Assembly (NCBI RefSeq): GCF_040807025.1
Contig: NC_090953.1
Coordinates: 25,466,997-25,530,996, forward strand
Direction of reading: 5' to 3'
Length of the DNA: 64,000 nt
Origin: Struthio camelus
Taxonomy: Eukaryota; Chordata; Aves; Struthioniformes; Struthionidae
A program made the position numbers and the translations under genes. Numbering within the stretch: position 1 is the first letter of the stretch; every line of letters starts with the position of its first letter. The notes beneath the pieces are model-generated. The model worked only from the letters and a program-made list of their open reading frames with translations, was not told where the DNA came from and ran no database searches. Below are positions 52,799 to 61,640 of this stretch, piece by piece.

Positions 52799-52882
52799 TC
52801 ACAGAATCGTTTAGGTTGGAAGGGACCTCTGGAGATCATCTAGTCCAACCTCCCTGCTCAAGCAGGGACCTCTAGAGCATAT
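52799..52882 (-). mobile_element. Short CR1 3' terminus
   Basis: About 84 bp that match only the terminal CR1 tail, from ACAGAATCGTTTAGG to the region after the ORF2 stop (TCTAGAGCA). It is an extremely 5'-truncated copy on the minus strand, about 840 bp beyond the PCLAF stop codon, and may lie within or just past the PCLAF 3' UTR. Confidence 0.9.
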
Positions 52883-53720
52883 GCCTTTAAACCATCCAAT
52901 CTGTTTTAATTAAACTTCACCTCTAACATCTGCGGACCTAAACAGCTTTGGGCAAAAGGCTGAAAGGAACTCCTTTTCCTCTCAACGACCTGAGGAATGG
53001 GCCTCTTTGTACCAGCACTTTGCAGTATCCTGCTCTAGTTAAGAGTCAGCTCCTTTCTCAAGCTCACTACCTTGCTCTCCTTCTGCAAACGCTCTTCTTT
53101 TAAGCATGATTGTTTTAGTGTTTCCCTCCAGTGCAGTGTTTTGAGGCTCTGGCCCCAACCCCAAGCCTTCCCCCTGCTGCTTTCTGATGCAGGCACATGC
53201 TATGTTTGTGTACCAGGTATTAACAAGTGACAACCTGCGCTTCCACGTCACCACTATTTTTGCAAATCCAGCTTTCCCATCTTTAGAGAAAGAGGGGTGT
53301 CATTACCAGTTTTTAGTTCAATAAAGACACGATACAGATATATTTTCAGGATGCTCGTGTAATAGAAAAATGAGGATTTGCTTTATAAAACGGAGCACAA
53401 ATAGGGGGCAAGTCTTAGACAAGCAAAAAGCAAACAGAAGATGAAAACAGCACAATACGCGGGAGTCATCGAAGAAGTCAAGGAAACCAAGATAAAAATT
53501 TTGAGTGCTTTATACTGAATGCTAAGCTTCATAAAGTATATATTAATTCCATCATAATTGTCTTGCAGGCTCTCAAATTTAGATTTGAGGACTATTCCAT
53601 AAAAAGCCTACATTTAGTTCTGTACAACAGCTGAACATAGGCATTAAAAAAATATACAACTGTACAAAGACCAGCTCAAGTACAGGAGACGCGCAGTTTA
53701 TCATCAGACTAGGATCATAG
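52883..53720 (-). other. PCLAF: Probable PCLAF 3' UTR and downstream flank
   Basis: This lies directly after the PCLAF stop codon in the direction of transcription. Variant poly(A) signals (TATAAA on the minus strand near 53,514 and 53,384) and a canonical AATAAA near 52,755 are present. Sequence alone does not tell which is used, so the 3' UTR could be about 230 to 980 nt long. Confidence 0.4.
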
Positions 53721-54947
53721 CTACTCTTCTTCAGAGGAGGTGCCATCTTCTGTAGGATCTGGTGGCAGGGGGCGAACTCTGCAAAAAGCCATTTCAATTC
53801 AGAAGAGTTAGCAGAACTCAACCCGCTGTCGAGTGAAAGGGTCCAACGAACGGAGCCCTTTCCTAGGGGTCAAGCGACCTAAACTAGGTCGGTTAGCCCC
53901 AGAGGCGTTATTGCGCCTTGAGACAACAGGAGCCTTGGAGCTGATGCAAGCGATTTTATCCTAACGGCTAAAGCCCAGCACATGCTCTGCCTGCCGAATG
54001 GGAAGGACTACTTCAGCGCGGAAGGAATTTTGCACTGATCTAATCCTCGGTCGTTCTCTGTATTTCCTTCTCTAACCGGAGGGCCACATGCAGGTTCCCC
54101 ATCGTTTCTAGGGAGCTGAAAAACGCAACTCTGATTTCAGACCCGAGTTTCAACCTGACTAACTTACCTGTATGACAGGGGGAGGGGAGGAAAAAAAAAA
54201 AAGGAGTTGCACAGTTAAGTAAGTGGAGCTCTTGCTTCTTCCAGAACACCCGGGGGAGAGGCAAACTGTTTCAGACGGGGACCCCGCACGTTCCCGTTAG
54301 TGGCATCACCCCCTTGTCCTCCTGCAGCCGAACAGTCTCCAAGGGAAGGGACGAGCGCTCCGCAGCGCCGCAGCGCCCCGCCTTCACCTCTCCAGGAGGC
54401 AGGACGCGCTCGGGAAGCCTTTCTGTTCGCCTGGGCCGTCCGAGGCGAGTGCGGCGCCCCCGCTCCTTGCCGCCGCCACGGCGATACGGAAGAGTTCCCC
54501 GCACAGCCGTGCGGCTACTCACCGCGCCGCCCCGCTGCCGCCCGCCGCCTCGCCGCCCGCCGCCGCCGCCTTCTCCTTCTGCGGCCGCCGCAGGAACTCG
54601 CCGATGCCCCTCTGCCAGGCGGGCGTCGGCCTCACGCGCACCGGGTTGCCCCCCACGGGGCGGCTCTCGGCTGCGGGGAGAGCGGCCGTCAGAGCCCGCC
54701 GCCGCCCCCCCCCCCCCCCGCGGCCTCCCCCTCCCCTCACCTCTCTTGGCGGGCGGCGGCGGCGGGCCCGCGTTGACGCTGCTGGAGCCCAGCACCTTCC
54801 GGGGAGCCCGGGCGGCCACCACTGCAAGCAGAGCGGAGCGGAGCGGTTAGCGAGCGGGCGGCGGCGGGACCCCGGCGGCCTCCCCCGCGCCGCACCTTTC
54901 CGGTAGGTCCCGCCGCCGCCGCCGCCGCCCGCTTTGGTGCGCACCAT
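53721..54947 (-). CDS. PCLAF: PCNA-associated factor PCLAF (PAF15), four coding exons
   Basis: A complete gene of 112 codons plus stop; human PCLAF has 111. Exons on the minus strand: 54,947-54,896, 54,821-54,741, 54,670-54,523 and 53,778-53,721. All junctions have GT/AG signals and matching phases. The protein binds PCNA in S phase, limits translesion synthesis and, when ubiquitylated, helps recruit DNMT1. The amino terminus MVRTKA (histone H3-like) and TYRK-VVAARAPRKVLGSS match the family; Lys17 and Lys26 correspond to the two ubiquitylated lysines of human PAF15. GGNPVRVRPTPAWQRGIGEF carries the PIP box. Unusual points: the PIP box ends Phe70-Leu71 instead of two aromatics, no KEN degron is present (KEK instead), residues 7-13 are seven glycines, and the tail ends DGTSSEEE. 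The carboxyl end RVRPLPPDP aligns with KACPLQPDH of human. Confidence 0.95.
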
Positions 54948-55075
54948 GCTGAGCGCAGCGGAGCGGAGCGGCAGCCGCGCGCGCTGCACCGGCCGCGGCG
55001 GGAAACGACGGCCGCTGCCGCCGCCGCTGCCCGCCGCTATTGGCCGCCCGCGGTCCCGATCCCGCCAATGGGAGC
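54948..55075 (-). promoter_or_regulatory. PCLAF: PCLAF promoter with E2F site and two CCAAT boxes
   Basis: GGCGGGAAA at 54,997-55,005 (TTTCCCGCC on the minus strand) is a consensus E2F site about 50 bp upstream of the start codon. Two CCAAT boxes in opposite orientation follow: ATTGG at 55,039-55,043 (CCAAT on the minus strand) and CCAAT at 55,065-55,069. E2F plus NF-Y elements are typical of S-phase genes, and PCLAF is known to be cell-cycle regulated. No TATA box is visible; the start site is probably within the 50 bp before the ATG. Confidence 0.7.
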
Positions 55076-55155
55076 TCGCGGGGCGCCTCGCGCGCCTCGG
55101 TGCCCGCCGCCCCCCCGCGCGCGCCAAGAGCTCCCGGCGTCGGGCACGGCCGGGC

Positions 55156-55618
55156 GGCTCGGCTCGGCTCGGCTCGGCTCGGCTCGGCTCTGCTCGGCCC
55201 GGCTCGGCTCGGCCCGGCTCGGCTCGGCTCTGCTCGGCTCGGCTCTGCTCGGCTCTGCTCGGCCCGGCTCTGCTCGGCCCGGCCCGGCTCGGCTCGGCCC
55301 GGCTCGGCTCGGCTCGGCTCGGCCCGGCTCGGCTCGGCTCGGCTCTGCTCGGCCCGGCTCGGCTCGGCTCGGCCCGGCTCTGCTCGGCCCGGCTCTGCTC
55401 GGCTCGGCTCGGCTCGGCTCGGCTCTGCTCGGCCCGGCTCGGCTCGGCCCGGCTCGGCTCGGCTCTGCTCGGCCCGGCTCTGCTCGGCTCTGCTCGGCTC
55501 GGCTTAGCTCGGCCCGGCTCGGCTCGGCCCGGCTCGGCTCGGCTTAGCTCGGCTCGGCCCGACTCAGCTCGGCTCGGCTTTGGCCCGGCTCGGCCCGGCC
55601 CGGCTCGGTCTGGCTCGC
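55156..55618. repeat. GGCTC pentanucleotide minisatellite
   Basis: About 460 bp of almost uninterrupted five-base units on the plus strand, mainly GGCTC with GGCCC and TGCTC variants, giving about 90 units. It starts roughly 200 bp upstream of the PCLAF start codon. Because five is not a multiple of three, every frame gives the same repeating ARLGS-like or opposite-strand SRAEP-like peptide; these are not proteins. Variants are interspersed in short higher-order blocks, which suggests repeated unequal exchange or slippage. Confidence 0.97.
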
Positions 55619-56426
55619 CCGGGGCCGCCCGGCGCGGGCCGCGCCGCTGTCCAGGGGAGGCGCGGCTGCCCTCGGCCGCGGTCTTCTCGGCCGCCCCCGG
55701 GGCCGCGGGTCGGACGCTGGTCAGCGGCCGCCCGCGAAGGCGACCCGGGAGCTCCTGGCCGGGCCCGGGGCCGGAGCGGGGCTGAGGGCGGCGGCTCCGG
55801 CCCGGGCTCCCAGGCGCGCCCGGTCCGAGGCTCCCCCGCGCGGCCGGAGCCCCCGCCCGGCGCCTCCTGCGCCGCCCGCAGCCCGCTCGCCCCCGCGCCG
55901 CCCCGCTGCGGCCGCGGTGGCAGAGCGGAAACCCGCCGCGCGGCCCCGCCGGCGAAAGGGGAAACACGCTCCCCTTTTGCTTGCGGGGAAAGGAGGAAAC
56001 TTGGGCCGTGCTGCAGCAAACTGAGGCTCATGCTCAGCTGAGCGTAGTGCCTCTGACAGCAACAAGCCTGTCCAAGACAAGAGGAGTTCGTTCCCTTCCC
56101 AGGCACTTGCAGATGTGAGGCGTTAGCTCCAGATAGTTTGGTTTCTGCCTACAGCATTTTTTTAAAGCACGTCAACGGGACACCCTGGCTGGAAGCACGG
56201 AAACCCCCACAATGTGTCACATTTTGGCCCAAGACTGCAGTTACACAGTCACTTTTTCAGCACCAGTGTGAGTTCAAGTGGTTTCCATATGCTTGGCTGG
56301 CACACAGTGAGCAGGGGGTGAGAACTGCTCTGGCTGAAAAATTGTATTTCTTCATGGTCTTTTCCAGCACGATCTGTTCCCCGAGCAAGCTCTCTGCAGG
56401 ACTGTGTGTTAAGGGGGAAGGGAAAG
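55619..56426. other. End of the CpG island and unique intergenic DNA
   Basis: GC-rich unique sequence to about 56,000, then ordinary intergenic DNA up to the CR1 edge. No exon could be supported. Confidence 0.45.
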
Positions 56427-57914
56427 GTTAGAGATCTTTTGTCCAAACTTGACATCCATAAATCCATGGGCCCTGATGGGATGCACCCACGAGTGCTGAG
56501 GGAGCTGGCGGATGTTATCGCTAGGCCACTCTCCATCATCTTGGCAAGGTCCTGGAGATCAGGAGAGGTGCCTGAGGACTGGAAGAAAGCCAATGTCACG
56601 CCAGTCTTCCAAAAGGGCAAGAAGGAGGAGCCAGGAAACTCCAGGCCTGTCAGCCTCCCCTCCATCCCTGGAAAGGGGATGGGACAGCTCCTCCTGGAGG
56701 TCCTCACTAAGCATGTGGAGGACAAGAAGGTGATCAGGAGTAGTCAGCATGGATTCCCCAAAGGGAAATCATGCTTGACCCCTCTGAGAGCCTTCTCTGG
56801 TGGAATGACTGGCTGGGTAGATGAGGGGAGAGCAGTGGATGTTGTCTACCTGGACTTGAGCAAGGCTTTTGACACTGTCTCCCATCACATCCTCCTAGGT
56901 AAGCTCAGGAAGTGTGGGCTAGACGAGTGGACAGTGAGGTGGCTTGAGAACTGGCTGGATGGCCGAGCTCAGAGGGTTGTGGTGAATGGCGCAGAGTCAA
57001 GTTGGAGGCCTGTGGCTAGTGGTGTCCCCCAGGGCTCAGTCCTGGGCCCAGTCTTGTTCAATATATTCCTCAATGACCTGGAGGAAGGGACAGAGTGCAC
57101 CCTCAGCAAGTTTGCTGAGGATACTAAACTGGGGGGAGAGGCTGACACACCAGAAGACTGTGCTGCCATTCCGAGGGATCTGGACAGGCTGGAGAGGTGG
57201 GCGGAGAGGAACCTCCTGAAGTTCAACAAAGGCAAGTGCAGGGTCCTGCACCTAGGCAGGAATAATCCCCTGCACCAGTACAGGCTGGGGGTTGACCTGC
57301 TGGAAAGCAGCTCTGCCGAGAAGGACCTGGGAGTGCTGGTGGACAGCAAGTTAAGCATGAGGCAGCAGTGTGCCCTTGTGGCCAAGAAGGCCAATGGTCT
57401 CCTGGGGTGCATGAGGCAGAGTGTTGCCAGCAGGTGGAGGGAGGTGATCCTGCCCCTCTCCTCAGCCCTGGAGAGGCCTCACCTGGAGCACTGTGTCCAG
57501 TTCTGGGCTCCCCAGTACAAGAGAGACGTGGCACTCCTGGAGAGAGTCCAGCGGAGGGCTACCAAGATGATTAGAGGGCTGGAGCATCTCTCCTAGGAAG
57601 AAAGACTGCGAGAGCTGGGCCTGTTCAGCCTGGAGAAGAGAAGATTGAGAGGGGATCTCATCAACGTGTACAAGTATCTGAAGGGGGAGTGTCAAGAGGA
57701 TGAGGCCAGCCTCTTCTCCGTGGTGCCCAGCAACAGGACAAGAGGCAATGGGCAGAAACTGAACCACAGGAAGTTCCACCTGAACCTGAGAAAAAACTTC
57801 TTCGCTGTGAGGGTGACAGAGCATTGGAACAGGTTGCCCAGAGAGGTGGTGGAGTCTCCTTCGCTGGAGATATTCAAAACCCGCCTGGATGTGATCCTGG
57901 GCAACGTGCTCTAG
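56427..57914 (+). pseudogene. Truncated CR1 reverse transcriptase
   Basis: Remnant of CR1 ORF2 within the element. Visible blocks: [32 protein letters not shown] and the altered FAED. The endonuclease and the start of the RT domain are missing. The reading frame is interrupted by the TAG at 57,594 but otherwise shows no frameshift, which fits a young insertion that was dead on arrival. Confidence 0.93.
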
Positions 57915-58004
57915 GTGACCCTGCTTGAGCAGGGAGGTTGGACTAGATGATCTCCAGAGGTCCCTTCCAACCTAAACGATTCTGTGATTCTGTGATTCTG
58001 TGAA
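56427..58004 (+). mobile_element. 5'-truncated CR1 with most of the RT domain
   Basis: A 1.58-kb CR1 on the plus strand. Homology begins at GGTTAGAGATC (about 56,427), within the RT domain, and runs to the octamer tail at about 58,004, which has three ATTCTGTG-type units. The sequence is nearly identical to the corresponding part of the element at 4,879. The frame stays open for about 390 codons to a TAG at 57,594-57,596, the same nonsense change as in the copy at 41,387, and then continues open to 57,914. The RT active-site motif reads FAED instead of FADD, so the protein would be inactive even without truncation. Confidence 0.96.
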
Positions 58005-61000
58005 ATGGTGTCAGGGCACAGCCAGGCCAGGGACTGCTACTGACAGCTTACCAACAGTGTTGCTGAACGCAGAATCATCATCACTGCATATTTTTAATGC
58101 GGTTGTGCAAAGCCTCTGCGGCAATGCAGGTCCCCAGGTGAGCAAGGCAAGGTAAACCTCGCTTTCTGACATCCAGCTAGATCCCGTTTCCTGTCCCTAA
58201 GAAAGCTAACTGTCTCTCCTCAATGAGACCACTATGTCAGCAGATAGCTGTCCCAAATGCATTCCCTCCTTTTCCAACAGTTTTTTGCTCCCTTTATCCT
58301 AAAATTCTTTCAACGTTCATTTTAGTGGGTGTGTTTGGTTAATCAGGCTTTTCGTGTTTTGTTTTTAAGTGGTGACTTTGTTCTCCGTTCCCTTCTCTCC
58401 TGTGGTGCCGTTCCGCCTCACTTGCCACGGCGCAAGGCGGGAGCCAGACTCAACTGACTTAATTTAAGTAGAGGCTTTGCTCACAAAACAGAGAGCTAAG
58501 TTATTACTGTTTTGGATATCTTTTCATTTGCTTTTTCAAGGGTGGACGATGACACAAGCCGCAGAGGCTCACCTGCTATTTATTATGTTGCCTGAAGCAC
58601 TGAGCGCTTTGAAAGGTGCTAATAGCAACATATGTATCAGATAAATACATTAGCCATCATTGCTTGTGTCACAGGCGCTGTCCTCTGGAGGGCACAGGCC
58701 CATCTTTGCCCTTGGTTCCTTACTCTGCACAGCCCAGACAGATCTGGCCTGTACCGCTCACCATGAGCGCATCCACGTCGGTGGAGGTGGCCCAGATGGA
58801 GATTCCTCCGAGGGGCCAGAATTGCTGCTGAGGGAAATATCCTCTCTTCCCTGCAGCCTACATAGACCGCTGAGCTGTGGTTTTTCTTTCACGCATGCTT
58901 GCACCGGTTCTGCCCCTTGAGTTCAGAGACGTTTTCTGCTCCTTCCGAATAAGAGGAGAACTAGATCCACAGACTTTTGCTGACTGTGAACAAATCGAAG
59001 GGCCGAGGTTTCGGAGCTGGGTGTTTGACAGAGCTCTGTCACTGCCCATGCCTATCTGCTTTACTTACCTTCTGCAGCACTGATGACAGATATGGTTGCC
59101 CAGTGTCCTCCTCGCTTTATCCCTGAAGTCTCTCCTCACACCGCTGCCAAAGCCCTGTGTCCTACGACCATCAAACCCCGTTACGTTGCGTAAATGCAGG
59201 CTCCAAGTGTGGTCCTGACTTCTGCCACAGCCCTCACTCAGAGGGGGAGCCGGAAGCAAAGGAACCCACGTTTTGGAGGAGGGCAAGGTGTCTGGGATCA
59301 TCTTCCCGTGCTGTGCCAGACTGTGCACGGCCCAGCGACAGTGCTGGGTGCAGGCAGAGCTGGGAGAATTGGTCTGTCCTAATTAAACCCTGTCCCCTTC
59401 CGTTCAGGCTGGGCAGGAGGAAGCAGCTCAGATGTCATCGCTGTGTTGCTGGGGGTAGGAGGCAGCTCAGGGCACCTCTCCTGTATGCAGCCCTCTGTCC
59501 TGTGGCCCCCAGAGCCCTCTGTCCTGCCCAGCACAGCCTCGTCCCTCCCAGCCAGGTCTGGGGAAGATGCTCAGCAACAGCAGGAGCTGGATCCCATTTT
59601 CACTGCAGAGCCCAGCACTGGAGGTAGAGGAAATTGCTGAGGAAATGCAAAAGCAGAAAACTGACCTTTTCTGCTTCTTATCTCGAAGCCAGAGCTGGAA
59701 GCTGCCACTCAGCAGGTGCCTGTGCGAGGCTGCCTCCCCTGCAGGGCCACGTTCCCTGTGAGCCTTTGCGTGCGAGCAAGGCGAGTTGAAGGCCTCCAAG
59801 CCTCCAGCTCAGCTCTTCTCCTCTTTCCTTGCCCATTTGTTCAGTGGTTGACAGGCCAGGTTATAGCATTTCTTTGGTTTCCCTGTAGTTCCTAGCCTTG
59901 CGGGTTTTCTGGGAGAAGCTGGTGTGCCTGGAAGCTCACCTTTGGAGCAGAGCTGTGCCCTGGTAAGGCAACACCTTCAGCAACAGCAAATTGCTGGCTG
60001 ATGCCTTCCTACTTCAGAGGCCTGGTGCACCCAAGCCCAGCGGTCTTGCCTGTGGTACCGCACCAGGCTGTAGGCAGAGGAGACATGCTCCTTGCTTCAG
60101 TCCTGGGAGCAGTCTGGCCCGAGGGCTGGGTGCAGGGCTGGGTGGCTGAAGAAGGGCTGCAGGATCGGGGGAAGGAAACAGCACGTTTTATTTTCTCTGT
60201 AGCGTGCCCTGCACTGTGGAAGGATTTGGAAAAGGTCAGCAAGACAGCTTTTTCGCCCCTGCCCACCTGACTTAGCCTCGCTAGTCTTTCACCCTCTTCC
60301 ATCCACCTTAAAAAAAGAGGCTAAGTCAAGCATTTGGGGCAAAGGCAGGGGGACCACAAGTGCAGCATTTCTGCTTGGGCCATCACCAAAGGTGGTGGCA
60401 TCCTCAGCTTCTCTCATACCCTCGGCATGATTGAGAGAGTTTCTGCAGCAGCTGCTGCTTCCTCCTTCCCCTACAAGGAAACACGAGCAGCTGGCGGCTT
60501 CAGCTCCCAGTGAAACCAGGCTTGCCCATGTCTTCCAAGCTGCCCTGCTTCTTTCTGCTCCTACCTCGGTAAATCTTTCTACCATCTACATTGAGCAAAT
60601 GTTTAGTGAGGAACTGGAACACGGACTGCGGTTAGGTAAGTAGCAGGAGCTGGGCTTGCAGGATCCTTAACTGTAGGAAAGAGCCAGCTGGGACGAAGGG
60701 AGCGTCCGTAGAAGATGAGAAAGCAGGAAGAGAAGGAGGAAAGGACGCTTGAGGCAGGAGCTCTTAACCCACCGAAAGGAAGCAAGACCGTCCAGCTGCT
60801 GCCTCCGGTGGGCACTGAAAGGCATGTGGAGGGCCCTGGGGTGGACCAGGGGGCTCTTGGATGGGTCCCAAAGGGACCACAGCAGAAAGCTGAGGCTCTG
60901 GAGTGCACCGAAAGGCACTTTCTGTAAGCCGGTCTCTTCAGGCTTGGTAGGCCTGTAGCCATGCGCAAACCCATAGTTTCGCCGATCCGAGGGCCTTGCT

Positions 61001-61300
61001 CTGGCTCAGCCCAGACGGCAGCTTCATAGAAAAGGTAATAAGGGAGTAACACAGGGACTCCGCGGGGTCTCTACGGAAAGACACCCACCCCCCAGCTCTG
61101 GAGCCAGCCCCTGCCCGAGGTAGGGCACCCGCACCCCAACCCGCCGCCGGGGAGAACGGCGGGAGGCCGAGGGCGGCCAGCACCCTGCCAGCTTGGCTCA
61201 GGCCTCTGCGGTGCCTGCGGGGGTTGGGAGGAGAGACAGAGAGGTTTTAATTGTGGAGTAAAAAAAAATAAAAATAAAAAGACTGAAAAATGGGGGGATG
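58005..61300. other. Intergenic stretch between PCLAF and TRIP4
   Basis: About 3.3 kb, becoming more GC-rich toward TRIP4, with only short or overlapping chance ORFs on both strands. A short AT-rich stretch (A8, TAAAAATAAAAA) lies at 61,257-61,280 just before the TRIP4 CpG island. I found no exon that I could support. Confidence 0.45.
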
Positions 61301-61640
61301 ATTGAGGGCCTGGGCAGAGCCCCCGCTGAGCGGAGGCGCCGGGCGCTCCCCGGCGCGGAACCGGCGCGCCCGGCCGCGTTTCCGGGAGGCGCCGGGGCCG
61401 CCGTGACGCGCCGGTGCGCCGCCCTTTGCCTTCCCCCGCGCGTAACATGGCGGCGCCCAGCCCGCTCCTGGACTGGTGCGTCCAGCACCTGCGCGGCGAC
61501 TTCGGGCTGGACGTGGGCGAGGAGGTCGTGCGGTGAGCGGGGCTGCGGCGGGGAGGGCGTGGGGACCCCCCCCCCCACCCCGGGCGGCACACGGCTGCCG
61601 CGGCCGCCCTGCAGGGACCTGCGCGGCGGGGCCCTGCGGG
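61300..61640 (+). promoter_or_regulatory. TRIP4: TRIP4 CpG-island promoter with a YY1-type site at the start codon
   Basis: CpG-rich sequence around the TRIP4 start. AACATGGCGGC at 61,445-61,455 matches the YY1 consensus AANATGGCGGC and contains the start codon itself, an arrangement known from many housekeeping genes. A CRE-like GTGACGCG lies near 61,403. There is no TATA box at a suitable distance. Confidence 0.65.

Larger units (their letters stand above)
54300..56000. promoter_or_regulatory. PCLAF: CpG island spanning PCLAF exons 1-3 and upstream
   Basis: About 1.7 kb of CpG-dense sequence covering the first three PCLAF coding exons, its promoter, the GGCTC minisatellite and a further unique GC-rich part to about 56,000. 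Long ORFs in all frames here come from base composition and the pentamer repeat, not from genes. Confidence 0.8.

Noticed and set aside
54519-55967. A 482-codon minus-strand frame that includes the pentamer repeat
   Set aside because: Only its last part is the real PCLAF exon 3. The rest is promoter, intron and GGCTC repeat read as Ser-Arg-Ala-Glu-Pro.
58616-60643. Small ORFs between PCLAF and TRIP4 as an extra gene
   Set aside because: They overlap on both strands, have no family resemblance and lack convincing splice pairs. The region is simply more GC-rich.
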